DNA of 64,000 bases, taken from positions 124,001 through 188,000 of the forward strand of contig JAFAEO010000084.1 in the NCBI GenBank assembly GCA_023423975.1, written 5' to 3'. Below are positions 52,579-61,640 of this stretch, one piece after another. A model generated the notes under the pieces. The model was not told the DNA's origin, ran no database searches, and saw only the letters and a program-made list of their open reading frames with translations. The position numbers and the translations under genes were made by a program. This DNA is from Pseudomonadota bacterium (GTDB lineage Bacteria > Pseudomonadota > Gammaproteobacteria > Burkholderiales > Burkholderiaceae_B). Position 1 is the stretch's first letter; every line of letters starts with the position of its first letter.

Positions 52579-53396
52579 ACAATCCCCAAACGCGACTTCG
52601 CATACGCCCTGACAACCTCCAGACTAGCCGCGTTTGATACGTCCCCCAAAATATCGGCGTTGAAGACAAGCACATCAAAGACATTCATTTCCGGCCCCCG
52701 AACTGAGCCTCCAGCGCCACCGATATTGCCCAGCCACAGACCAGACTCATCTACCTGGGCGGATCCCGCCGCGTATGTAGCCGATAGCACTTGACCGTTT
52801 ACCATCACGGTGTTTTTCTGCGCGACAGGATCACACGCCGAACCGATTAGTGATGGGTTGTTAATGATTGCGGGATTCTCAATGTCGACCGTACCGCCGC
52901 CCGTTGTCCCAGACGAATCGACAACCGATCCGATTCTGGCCAAGGCTGGCTCGTAACGGATGTGATGATAACCGTCATTATCAGTAGGATTGTTCCAGTA
53001 GCCGAGTAGGAATTTGTTGTTGGTATCTGCGGCAATCCCCAATCGAGAGATCAGGATCTTTGTGAATTTTCCTGTCTCTGTGAGGCCGGTTGGAAAAACG
53101 CCAGACCACGTCAACGGCATGACAACAGAATCCGTAAAATGCACCGCAGCGCGGCCACTTGCAGCATCGGTAATGAACGAAGGTTTGCCGCTCAGTGCTG
53201 GGGTAAATGTTGTTCCTCCGACACGCCCCGACCACGATTGGACCAGACCAGACGTGTCAGTTGTGATGTACGCCGGCGCGGCTGTAAACCAATCCATCAG
53301 GCCAGGTAAGGCCGCGACCTCGGCGCTCAAGTCGCGCAGGATGGGTAGATTCGGATTGGAAAAGCGAACACCGTTAAGTTTGATATATCGGCTCAT
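52575..53396 (-). CDS. Phage tail-associated protein, lectin-like
   Basis: This 273-residue protein is rich in Gly, Ser, Thr and Asn and in short beta-strand-like segments (VQSWSGRVGGTTFTP, FKAAVHFTDS-type patterns), resembling the LamG/concanavalin-like domains found in tail fibre loci. No catalytic motif is visible. It lies seven bases after the esterase-type tail fibre gene and may be a tail-tip adhesin or fibre chaperone. Confidence 0.55.
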   Translation of the reverse strand: MSRYIKLNGVRFSNPNLPILRDLSAEVAALPGLMDWFTAAPAYITTDTSGLVQSWSGRVGGTTFTPALSGKPSFITDAASGRAAVHFTDSVVMPLTWSGVFPTGLTETGKFTKILISRLGIAADTNNKFLLGYWNNPTDNDGYHHIRYEPALARIGSVVDSSGTTGGGTVDIENPAIINNPSLIGSACDPVAQKNTVMVNGQVLSATYAAGSAQVDESGLWLGNIGGAGGSVRGPEMNVFDVLVFNADILGDVSNAASLEVVRAYAKSRLGIV

Positions 53397-53403
53397 TATG
53401 ACC

Positions 53404-55722
53404 TCAGTTAATAGTTTGGTTAAAGACGACGCACCAGTTGGTCAGCCGACGTCCGGGTGCTTGGAACGACGGAGAGTAATCTTCGTCACGAATATTGCCC
53501 CAACTGCCAGAGCGGCCGGATTGCGCACCCGATTGCCTTGTGTACGCATACCTGAGTGTTTTGTTGGCGCCAGTTGGTGTTTTGTTCAAGGTCACGACAA
53601 TGCGACGACTAGCTACTTGCTCAACATCAATAATTTGTGCTGAATTTGCGTCATCGCCATACTCAAAGCCAAGATTCTCGGCTTGTGGCAATGTCACGGT
53701 ATCAATAACAATGCCCCCACGGGGAACATGAAAATCAATCACGATTTTGTTACCGGTGCGCTGGATATTAATTGGCTGTAGCGGCTTCCAGTTCTCCCCA
53801 AGGTCACAGATATAGTGCTCAACTTTGGCGTTATATTCTCCCAAGACCGCATACTCTGGCGCGAGCAAATGCGCATCGTCCACGAAGCGGAAGATGTATT
53901 TAGGCGTCGACAGATATATAAAATCCACTTCATTTGATGCCTGAAGCTGCGCAATAGACACGTTCCCTGCAGAGGATGCTGCGTTATTGGCGCATAGTTG
54001 ATCCATGATGAAGACGATAGGTGGATTATCTACAGGCAAGAGCGCTGCAAAGTCGGCGCGGTAATCTGTTGCCAACTGAATGACTTTTGACTTGTATTCC
54101 TCAACTGGCTTGTTTCGGTCTGCTTCGCCGTGTGTCCATATCACTGAACGGCTTTTTATCTGCTTTCCATACACGTTCGCAATGGAGATAGCCCGCTCAA
54201 GGTCTGAAATGTTATGGGGGTATACGACACCACCACCGGCTTTATCCAAAAGATCGATGGATGTAGCACCACGGCCACCAGCGCGAAATACGCGCGCAGC
54301 AAGAGGATTTTTGTTTAAAACCGCGTTCCTGTGCGCCCATGAGGTGAAACCAGATCCTTGAGTTTCACCCTGACTGATGCCGTAAACCTCTTTGATCGAA
54401 ACAAAATCAACCGCTGTTTCCGGGGCGGTTCGGTCGTTCGCATCGACGCCTCGGACACCTGTATCGAACATCAGGCAGAACTGTGGATTTGGCGCTATGG
54501 CGTTAAATACTTCCTGACCTGCTGGCATACCCTGGGCGCCACCGCCCATCGATAGGGATTGACCGGTGGATAATTGGTAAATGATTTCCTTGCCGTCGTA
54601 AATGTATGTTCCTGAAGGGATGTCTATCCGATTCAGATATGGGCGAGTCTCCCCGCTTACATCAGAGAGATACCGGTCAACATTGGCTGAAACGTTATCC
54701 TGTAAAAAGACGACACCACCTTCTGGGAGTGATGCCCCGCGCCGCGATAGGATTGGAGCGCCAGAAAGACGCCGGAAATGCTCCAATCGGGTCCCGCTCA
54801 GTTCAAATAGCGCATGCCCGTCTTCATCAAGTATGAGGGCATTTTGATCGCCGTCATCGTTTACTCGAAAAGGCTCTCCACCCATGGGGAAAAAGTTGAG
54901 TGCAGCAACGCCAAGTTCGCCTTCGCTTGTCACATCCACCGCCATCTTGTCGTTTTCGTCCGTTACGCCAAGACCTCCTTCACTAGTATCGTCAGTCAAA
55001 ATCTCAAGGTTGTTGACCCCCACATTGCCTGCGTAAGTTATGGCGAGACCAATCCTATCCTCCGTGTCGATATAAGCAAGCGGATACTGTCGCTGTGCCA
55101 GGTCACCGGGGTCAACGATTGTGTCAAACATCACCTGACGGCCGTTCGCATCGACTGCAATTGCTGTCTTCCCGTCCTCATCAAGTACCGCGTATGGGAA
55201 TTGCCCATCCGTGGTTTGATACAATTGAGCCTCGTTAATGATTTCCGCGAGACCAATTCGTAAGCTTCTGCCCAATTCATCGATTAGTTGAGTGTACAGA
55301 TCGACACCTTTGACCCAGTCGGTGCCGTCAAAACGCCACATGCCATTATTGCCCTTTACTGGGTCATTCAGTACCCAGGAAAATGTATCTTTGGCAGGAT
55401 TCTCAACTGCCAACAATTCGTCCAACGTTCCATAAGCCTTTGCTCCACTTGCAATGGCGCTCAGAATGCTATTTAGCGTGTCGCGCAATGCGTTTGTTGT
55501 GGTGGGGCCGAGCGAAACTCCACGGCTTAGCAGGAATGCGTTAATCAAATTGAAAAGATAATTGATCTTTTCATCAGTGTTCTGCTGCACCTGATTGAAC
55601 TGACCGGAGATAGGCGGCACAGAGCCCAGGAAATCCCATCCGACGGAGCGCTGTGTATCGGAAATCGGCTCAATACTGCCCTGATCTGCCCACTTCTTAC
55701 CGAATTCGTCAAAGTACGTCAT
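53404..55722 (-). CDS. Tail fibre with SGNH/SASA esterase domain
   Basis: This 772-residue protein begins with a fibre-attachment domain (about residues 1-85) homologous to the N-terminus of the collar protein encoded upstream (shared DTQ-x2-GW, QFN, DEK and SRG motifs). The middle carries beta-rich repeats built on NDxDQNALILDEDG-type units. The C-terminal half is an SGNH hydrolase: STGQSLSMGG (Ser389), WTHGEADRN and DDAHLLAPEY (Asp615-x2-His618). Such domains deacetylate host surface sugars. I use the ATG at 55722; an in-frame GTG lies 24 bases upstream within the terminator. Confidence 0.8.
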   Translation of the reverse strand: MTYFDEFGKKWADQGSIEPISDTQRSVGWDFLGSVPPISGQFNQVQQNTDEKINYLFNLINAFLLSRGVSLGPTTTNALRDTLNSILSAIASGAKAYGTLDELLAVENPAKDTFSWVLNDPVKGNNGMWRFDGTDWVKGVDLYTQLIDELGRSLRIGLAEIINEAQLYQTTDGQFPYAVLDEDGKTAIAVDANGRQVMFDTIVDPGDLAQRQYPLAYIDTEDRIGLAITYAGNVGVNNLEILTDDTSEGGLGVTDENDKMAVDVTSEGELGVAALNFFPMGGEPFRVNDDGDQNALILDEDGHALFELSGTRLEHFRRLSGAPILSRRGASLPEGGVVFLQDNVSANVDRYLSDVSGETRPYLNRIDIPSGTYIYDGKEIIYQLSTGQSLSMGGGAQGMPAGQEVFNAIAPNPQFCLMFDTGVRGVDANDRTAPETAVDFVSIKEVYGISQGETQGSGFTSWAHRNAVLNKNPLAARVFRAGGRGATSIDLLDKAGGGVVYPHNISDLERAISIANVYGKQIKSRSVIWTHGEADRNKPVEEYKSKVIQLATDYRADFAALLPVDNPPIVFIMDQLCANNAASSAGNVSIAQLQASNEVDFIYLSTPKYIFRFVDDAHLLAPEYAVLGEYNAKVEHYICDLGENWKPLQPINIQRTGNKIVIDFHVPRGGIVIDTVTLPQAENLGFEYGDDANSAQIIDVEQVASRRIVVTLNKTPTGANKTLRYAYTRQSGAQSGRSGSWGNIRDEDYSPSFQAPGRRLTNWCVVFNQTIN

Positions 55723-55735
55723 ATCTTGCGTCCAT

Positions 55736-55759
55736 AAAAAAGCCACCCATGAGGGCGGC
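55736..55759 (-). terminator. Terminator between the two tail fibre genes
   Basis: On the minus strand a 7-bp stem with one G-U pair (55759-55753 with 55748-55742) and a four-base loop is followed by six T residues. It lies 13 bases before the start of the esterase fibre gene. Confidence 0.75.
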
Positions 55760-55789
55760 GTTTGAGGGTGTCTGTTGTGTTTTGATTGT

Positions 55790-56659
55790 TTAGCCAGCGC
55801 GGCAGATGTAGTAAAAGGCTATAGACTTGGGACGAGTTTCAGCCGAACCAGTCGCGTTTACAGTGACCGAGTGGGAATGCGCGCCAGCGGAGTTTACTGC
55901 AACAGAGTGAGTGTGGCTGCCGGCATTGTTCACATAAACTTGATGCGTATGGTTACCACTTGGCTCAGTCACGATATTCGGGATGGTTCCTTCAGGCCCG
56001 TCGCCACCTGTGGCGATTCGTCCCCAACCTTCGTAAGAGTTGGAGTTGAGCTGGTTGAGATTCACAACATGCCTATGTTCGCCTGATTGGCCAGTTGAGG
56101 CTGCATGATTGTGAGTTCCGGCGGTTTGAGCAGTACCTGTGTGGTTATGGCTTCCATTACTCGCTGTTGTAGCGGTGTGGGCGTGTGATTTGATGCTATC
56201 TTCCTGAGTGGTGAGCGGCGCAATTGCACTGGATGCGCCCCTCACAAATCGCTCACGCATGTCCGGGAGCCTAGAACCATACAAACTGACCAGAACCGGA
56301 TACTGTGCAGAACTGATGCTTTGTCCGCTCATCAATAGAAAACCCTCCGGTGGAGTGCCGTTCGGCCAGGGCAGTGGGACACCTACCGGAAGTAATGTAT
56401 TGATAGCGTCGCGCAGCGAATTGTCGTTACTTGCTGCCATAGTGAGACCGCGGCTGGTCACAGCATTCTGGATTTGACGATAGAGAAAATTGCTTTTCTC
56501 ATCTGCAACCTGAAACACCTTATTGAATTGCTCGACGGATGGATGAGTCGTGCCAATATAGGCCCAGCCCAATTTGTATTGGGTATCGTCCATCGTGATG
56601 GATTGTCCCGTCTGCGCCCACTTGTAGTTGAAGCTGGGGAAAAATGAAACGTCAGCCAT
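55790..56659 (-). CDS. Tail collar fibre protein with HxH repeats
   Basis: The 289-residue protein has the same N-terminal attachment domain as the esterase fibre, a phage tail collar domain (VPLPWPNGTPPEGFLLMSGQ) and a C-terminal needle rich in spaced HxH pairs (SHNHTGT, THNHAAS, SHTHSV, AHSHSV). In T4-type short and long fibres such HxH pairs bind iron in the trimer axis. It ends SIAFYYICRAG, the typical collar ending. The ATG at 56659 has AAGGA seven bases upstream. Confidence 0.85.
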   Translation of the reverse strand: MADVSFFPSFNYKWAQTGQSITMDDTQYKLGWAYIGTTHPSVEQFNKVFQVADEKSNFLYRQIQNAVTSRGLTMAASNDNSLRDAINTLLPVGVPLPWPNGTPPEGFLLMSGQSISSAQYPVLVSLYGSRLPDMRERFVRGASSAIAPLTTQEDSIKSHAHTATTASNGSHNHTGTAQTAGTHNHAASTGQSGEHRHVVNLNQLNSNSYEGWGRIATGGDGPEGTIPNIVTEPSGNHTHQVYVNNAGSHTHSVAVNSAGAHSHSVTVNATGSAETRPKSIAFYYICRAG

Positions 56660-57317
56660 GTGTAAATCCTTGGAGAAGTACGCCTTCGCCAAATCCGTAA
56701 AGATTCTGATGGCGAAAGCCGAATGGTTTTTCTTCGTCGGTAATAAGCAGTTCTACGCCGATACCGGCTGCCTTTGGGATCCACATCAATGGCGTCGTAA
56801 GCAGTACAGGGTTCGTCAAAGGAGTCGTATTGAAAACGATTTTGATCTTGGCATTTCCAACATCGACAACTGAACACCAGGTGGCATCAAAAAGCACTTT
56901 GACCGCAGCTGCTATTTCTGGCGCTGTGCCGCGGCCATTGTTGACAGCAATCTTCCAATACAAAACCTTGCGATATTCCGGATCACGGAGCACCGCGGAT
57001 CCGGCCAGCGTTGTTTCACCTTCTCGGCGCAGCCGCGCTTCGCCGAATGTCCCGCTATTGGGCTGTGACACAAAACCGAAAAATTTGATCAGGAATGCAT
57101 TATCGATGCGGCGCGGCATTCCCACAATCTGGCCAATTCCGTCGAGCTGCGCGCCCTCAGCGGTATCAAGCCATCGATCATTGAATAGTGACAGGAGCAT
57201 TTCCGGCCCCAATGGCTGGTAAAGCGCCTTTACGAATGACTCAAGCCTTGGGCTGTTTTTGAACTGGCCGGTGAAGTGATCCCAGGCGATTTCGGAGTGG
57301 TCTTGTGTCAAGTCCAT
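56652..57317 (-). CDS. Baseplate-associated protein, DUF2612 family
   Basis: This 221-residue protein resembles the DUF2612 family that follows baseplate J in myophage-like clusters, in the position of P2 tail protein I. Recognisable segments are DTAEGAQLDGIGQIVGMPRR and RKVLYWKIAVNNGRGT. It overlaps the collar gene by eight bases and abuts the J gene by one. Confidence 0.75.
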   Translation of the reverse strand: MDLTQDHSEIAWDHFTGQFKNSPRLESFVKALYQPLGPEMLLSLFNDRWLDTAEGAQLDGIGQIVGMPRRIDNAFLIKFFGFVSQPNSGTFGEARLRREGETTLAGSAVLRDPEYRKVLYWKIAVNNGRGTAPEIAAAVKVLFDATWCSVVDVGNAKIKIVFNTTPLTNPVLLTTPLMWIPKAAGIGVELLITDEEKPFGFRHQNLYGFGEGVLLQGFTHG

Positions 57318-58762
57318 TAATTCACCTCAATTCTGGAAGAACTGAACACAGGTACCTCGTATTCTTCGATCACGATATTGTCGGCCGTATAGTCTTCGGG
57401 CGCCGGTACAACGGCAGGGTCAATAGAGTGGGCCATTTTCAGATCAATGCTGGCGATGCCATTGGTTTGGTATGCCCCGCAATAGAACTTCTGCAGGATG
57501 ACGTCCTGGCCAATCTCGTGATTGTTGCCGGTGATAAGAAGTGACTGGGCGATCTGCTGGAATCCGTCGAATGGAAAGGTATCGCCCTCGCCAGTCTGGA
57601 TGGTGACAACTGCCTTGATCCAGATGTAGACCTTGAATGGTCGATCGAACTTTATGATCTGTTCGCCTTCAGGTGCGATGAACGACTGCACTACAGAGCC
57701 GTGCGTGTCGATACCAGCAGCCTTGATTCTGTAAATTTCCTTGGCGATATCCAAGTCGATACCACCTTCTACGACGACATGTAATGAATGTGGTGGACGG
57801 CCAGCCGCGTCGATAACATCCGTACTGTTTTCAAAAACCTTGACCGCTGTGATATTGGGTACGGTCTCTCGAATGTTCGGCGCGATGCTGGGCAGGGTGG
57901 CCGCACCAAGGCGAAAGACGCCTTGATCGTATCTGGCCCGCAACGCCTCATCGGTTTCTGCCAGTCGACCTGGCGAGGCTTCCTCAAGGTTGATGACTGA
58001 ATCCCATCCATTAACTCGAGTAACGATATTGGTAAGGGTTCCAATTGCTGCACCCTCAGTCGAGACTTCGACTGTTTCTGCCTGAACCGCAGTGCCTAGT
58101 CTGTTGACATTCAGGTTTTCGGTCAGAATTACGCTGAAAACCTGTGTATTTAATGGCCGGATGCGCAGTGACGCGCCGTTATTGGTCACAGTTGCGTTAG
58201 CTCCAATTGCCGCGATAAGGCCCGCCAATACCTCGGGTAGCGTTGCGCTGGTGTCGGATGTGTATTCATAGGCGATATTATTAATAGTGACCGAGTAAAG
58301 TTCACCATCAGCTACGACCGGGACAATCGTCAGATCACTGGAGTTAAGCAGGTTGATCGTTGCTGAAAACCGTGTCTGCCATAGCGTTTGTGTCGATTTA
58401 TGTGAAATCTGCGATCCGGCTGGCACGCTGGCACCGGGCTGGCCATATAGAAGGACATAGACACGTGATCGCTCGGCTTGGAGCCGCTTGACACCTGTGA
58501 AGGAAACCGACCGGTCGAGGCTCGTTCCGTAAGCCGTGCCCGGATACATTGCAAAATAGACGCCTTCGCCCATTTCCCATATTGCCGTTTCGCGCTCGGC
58601 AAATGTATCGATCATCAGGCCCGTCACACTGTCGGGGCGAGTTTCGATGTTGTCGCTTAGGTTCTTGGCGCGCAGGCGCTCTTTCAAATCGTCCACAATC
58701 ATTTGCCGGATTTCAGGCAGGCGAGGGCGGACAAATCCGTCTTTGGTAACACCGTAGGCCAT
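57317..58762 (-). CDS. Baseplate wedge protein J
   Basis: This 481-residue protein is a baseplate J/gp47-like wedge component. The N-terminal DSVTGLMIDTFAERETAIWE and GTSLDRSVSFTGVKR and the region PGRLAETDEALRARYDQGV are typical of the family. With gp25 it forms the core wedge of contractile tails. Confidence 0.88.
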   Translation of the reverse strand: MAYGVTKDGFVRPRLPEIRQMIVDDLKERLRAKNLSDNIETRPDSVTGLMIDTFAERETAIWEMGEGVYFAMYPGTAYGTSLDRSVSFTGVKRLQAERSRVYVLLYGQPGASVPAGSQISHKSTQTLWQTRFSATINLLNSSDLTIVPVVADGELYSVTINNIAYEYTSDTSATLPEVLAGLIAAIGANATVTNNGASLRIRPLNTQVFSVILTENLNVNRLGTAVQAETVEVSTEGAAIGTLTNIVTRVNGWDSVINLEEASPGRLAETDEALRARYDQGVFRLGAATLPSIAPNIRETVPNITAVKVFENSTDVIDAAGRPPHSLHVVVEGGIDLDIAKEIYRIKAAGIDTHGSVVQSFIAPEGEQIIKFDRPFKVYIWIKAVVTIQTGEGDTFPFDGFQQIAQSLLITGNNHEIGQDVILQKFYCGAYQTNGIASIDLKMAHSIDPAVVPAPEDYTADNIVIEEYEVPVFSSSRIEVN

Positions 58763-58773
58763 TTTTTAACCTT

Positions 58774-59139
58774 CTATTGAATGGGTAATGCGACGGTTAT
58801 CAGACCCTCTACGGTGTCTGCGTCAAAGTCAACGCGCAAATGTCGGGCTTTGCGGTCGATGTCGATATTCATGCGGGTAACATTCCGAACACCTGGCACA
58901 TCCTTGATCTTGGATCGCAGGATCGATTCGATTGTCGACCTCGACGGCGATTTGACCAGGATGCTTTCGAAGTAGGGGACCCCAAAGTCGGTATTCAGGA
59001 ACCATTCGCCAACCAGTGTTTTGAGGGTCACCTCAATCTGTTGGGCAATCTGCTCGGCGCCATCAATCAATTGCATGTCGGCGCGCGGTGTCAGGTATAA
59101 ATCATGTGTGGTCGGGTGAAGCTTCAGATCCATACTCAT
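58774..59139 (-). CDS. Baseplate wedge protein, gp25/GpW-like
   Basis: The 121-residue protein contains VGEWFLNTDFGVPYFES, the gp25 core with its conserved glutamate region. GGAG lies seven bases before the ATG, and the upstream spike gene ends in an ATGA overlap. Gp25 homologues nucleate sheath assembly on the baseplate. Confidence 0.9.
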   Translation of the reverse strand: MSMDLKLHPTTHDLYLTPRADMQLIDGAEQIAQQIEVTLKTLVGEWFLNTDFGVPYFESILVKSPSRSTIESILRSKIKDVPGVRNVTRMNIDIDRKARHLRVDFDADTVEGLITVALPIQ

Positions 59140-59837
59140 ACCGGTTCTCCTGTTTCGCTGCCGCCCGGCGTGACGCCGCTATGCGTATGGTCAGAGCCGA
59201 CGTTTTTGCCGTTATGGGTAAGGTCGCTGCCGTCCACACTCAGTGCGCCATCAATTTCAACGTTACCGGTGATGCGCATGGTGGATCCGGTACCGCCTTC
59301 GCCCGCGATGCCGGCGGTATAGATCAGGGGGCCATTTACCGTTACAGGACTGTCAAAGGTAGTTTGATCAGCGGTGACGGTCATACTTGGCACAGTGATG
59401 GTGAGATCGCCGGAGGGGGCCAATTTCACAGTACCGGCGCCATACATGATGCAGACATTTTCTGTATCTGCTGTGGCTGACCGAAAGACAGGTGTAGCGA
59501 AGGCGTCTGTCAGATCAAACTGCCTGGGATCGTCTGGCGCGTCGTCATATCCTGATAACCATGACTCCAGGGCGCGTTCGGCAAAATGCAATAGAACCGG
59601 ATCGCCGCCCTTGAGTGGTACCGTGATCTGTGCCTGGCCACCATCCCCGACAGGAAAGCAAACAGGGACATTGACGATTTGCGGCGCTGCCAGCGTCTCG
59701 CCAGAGGCCAGTTGCTTGGGAAAGGCTGGACGTACCACAGCCCGGTTACCGTCATAAGCCACGATTACGCCTGGTAGGCTGGTGTGCACATCGGCCAGCT
59801 CAGTGGATATCAGCTCCCGCAATTGCGAAATATTCAT
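59136..59837 (-). CDS. Membrane-puncturing spike protein, Gp138 type
   Basis: This 233-residue protein has an N-terminal OB-fold-like domain (about residues 20-110, PGVIVAYDGNRAVVRPAF) and a C-terminal beta-helix ending DHTHSGVTPGGSETGEPV. The HTH tip and TPGGSxTGxPV ending are typical of contractile-tail spikes, where the histidines hold an iron at the point. Confidence 0.85.
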   Translation of the reverse strand: MNISQLRELISTELADVHTSLPGVIVAYDGNRAVVRPAFPKQLASGETLAAPQIVNVPVCFPVGDGGQAQITVPLKGGDPVLLHFAERALESWLSGYDDAPDDPRQFDLTDAFATPVFRSATADTENVCIMYGAGTVKLAPSGDLTITVPSMTVTADQTTFDSPVTVNGPLIYTAGIAGEGGTGSTMRITGNVEIDGALSVDGSDLTHNGKNVGSDHTHSGVTPGGSETGEPV

Positions 59838-60725
59838 TTATTGGCGCTCAATTAACTGTAGATCCGTGATCCAGTCTCCAGCGTCCGTGTCACCGGTGTG
59901 CTGCAGCGACTGAATACGGTAGAAACCCGTAAGAAACTTGCTTTCGACCTTTATCAGATCTGCTGGGTTGGTCTGAGGCAAAAGCAACGAACGGACCCGC
60001 CAGCCGTCAGTTTGCTGTTCGGCGCTAACAAGCCGCTTCTTCCGATTCGTTTTCTTGTCCTTGACCTCGGCTTTCTCCCTGGCGCCCGCATTGGTGCGCT
60101 CCGGGTAGCCTATCAGGCCGCTGTCCGATGCCAGTACGATCGCTTGGCGCTTGGTGGTGCCCAGTTTGTCGACTATCTGCAGCTGCTGGTTTTGTACAGA
60201 CCATTCCAGCCCGGTGCCCTGAACCACCTTATGTAGCGCAGTGCGGGCAGCGCCGTAGAAACTGAAACCATTTGCCCACTGGCGATTCAAGACAGAATCT
60301 TCCATTACCAGAGGTAGGCCCATCTGACGGGCAATCTCTCGGATGACATCGTGGGCCTTGACTCCAGCGCCGTATCCAAGGCTGACTACTGTGTCGCGCG
60401 CCTCTACGTACCCGTCTCGAACTTCCAGCTCCGTCACTATGTCCGGGCCGTCCTGGAAAGTGTAGGCAAACGACACGGCGCCGGCGGCCAGTAGCAGCGG
60501 GCCATCTTCTTCGCCATACCCCGCATAGAGGACCGCAACATTGTCCGGGCGCTGGATCTCGCGCCTGGTATCTTCCCGGAGGTTGTAAACACGGATGGTG
60601 GTCGTGTTCGGCTCTTCCTTAGTGTCTTTGCTGATTTCAAAGGTCATGCGAAAGGGGTTAGCTATCTCCATGCCTTTTTTGCCAGAGGGGCCCACCAGTA
60701 GACGGTAAACACGGTCAAAGCGCAT
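59838..60725 (-). CDS. Baseplate hub protein (gp27/gpD-like)
   Basis: The 295-residue protein occupies the hub position between spike and plug genes. Its central part (GVKAHDVIREIARQMGLPLV, then WSVQNQQLQIVDK) matches the tail-hub fold of late control D-like proteins. The ATG at 60725 lies inside the end of the plug gene; an in-frame GTG is nine bases upstream. Confidence 0.75.
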   Translation of the reverse strand: MRFDRVYRLLVGPSGKKGMEIANPFRMTFEISKDTKEEPNTTTIRVYNLREDTRREIQRPDNVAVLYAGYGEEDGPLLLAAGAVSFAYTFQDGPDIVTELEVRDGYVEARDTVVSLGYGAGVKAHDVIREIARQMGLPLVMEDSVLNRQWANGFSFYGAARTALHKVVQGTGLEWSVQNQQLQIVDKLGTTKRQAIVLASDSGLIGYPERTNAGAREKAEVKDKKTNRKKRLVSAEQQTDGWRVRSLLLPQTNPADLIKVESKFLTGFYRIQSLQHTGDTDAGDWITDLQLIERQ

Positions 60726-61035
60726 CGTCAACACTCACATAAATCAATTTGGCGATTCCAGTTACGAAATCGTTGCGGCCGATAATGTCCTGGTCGTTTT
60801 CCAAAACAGCGACAAGCTCGCCCTCTGGCACTGACAAATGGCGATACGGCGCAAGTAGGGGAACGTTCGGGGCGAGCAGGATACTGGCCACCACCAGCTC
60901 GTTATCGGCGTTCTCAATGGACAGCGTCCACAGTGCGGCCTCACTGTTCCACGACATATTCAAAAAGAACGTGCGTCCGTCCAACTCGGCTTCAAGCAGG
61001 CTGTCGTTTGCATCAATGACGGGAATAATATTCAT
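60715..61035 (-). CDS. Baseplate plug-family protein
   Basis: This 106-residue protein resembles the small phage baseplate plug family found between Dit-like and hub genes (FFLNMSWNSEAALWTLSIEN core). It overlaps both neighbours, consistent with a translationally coupled baseplate operon. Confidence 0.72.
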   Translation of the reverse strand: MNIIPVIDANDSLLEAELDGRTFFLNMSWNSEAALWTLSIENADNELVVASILLAPNVPLLAPYRHLSVPEGELVAVLENDQDIIGRNDFVTGIAKLIYVSVDDAL

Positions 61036-61640
61036 TTGATAATCCCGATGACCTTGTCGTACAGGGTGGACGATATTTCCGTTTGCGGTGTGGCTCCCGA
61101 GCCTGTCTGGCCAGCAGCATTGCCCACACCGGTTTTACTGGAAACCTTACCTGCCTTTGTCTTGGTTGCTCCTGCTTTACCCTTAGCGGTACCCGTTGCT
61201 TTGGTTTCGGGCACATCGGTTGTTCGCTTCTGAGCCTTGCGGATCTTGGTGAAGGTGCAGTCGACGTTAATTTCCTGCGCCGGCGTGCCGCGAATAATGG
61301 TGCAGGATTCCAGCACCCTTTCCTCGTACACGCCAAGGCCTGTAGTGATGACGACAGGCAATCGCTCATTCTGGATCTGGCGTAGCGCGTCCACGGTGGC
61401 GATCAGACGGGATTTTCCCTCGCCAAACAGGGTCAGGCTGGCAGCGGAAATTACTCCCTGAACGGTCAGCGCCTCGTTTTCATTGATTACATGGTCAGAA
61501 ATCGGTGCGCCTTCCTCAACGTAATATTTCGTTGCCTGGCTGCGCAGCTCGATGCGCTCGTTTGTCATTGCGTCCAGCTCAATGGCCCCGATCATGGACC
61601 TTGTGGTGCCCAGATCGAATATCAAGGAAACGAAACTCAT
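61032..61640 (-). CDS. Dit-like baseplate protein
   Basis: The 202-residue protein has an N-terminal domain resembling Dit-like phage proteins (IGAIELDAMTNERIELRSQA) and an Ala/Gly/Lys/Thr-rich low-complexity tail (about residues 138-185). It follows the tape measure gene with a four-base overlap. In related phages it forms the ring joining the tail tube to the baseplate. Confidence 0.68.
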   Translation of the reverse strand: MSFVSLIFDLGTTRSMIGAIELDAMTNERIELRSQATKYYVEEGAPISDHVINENEALTVQGVISAASLTLFGEGKSRLIATVDALRQIQNERLPVVITTGLGVYEERVLESCTIIRGTPAQEINVDCTFTKIRKAQKRTTDVPETKATGTAKGKAGATKTKAGKVSSKTGVGNAAGQTGSGATPQTEISSTLYDKVIGIIK

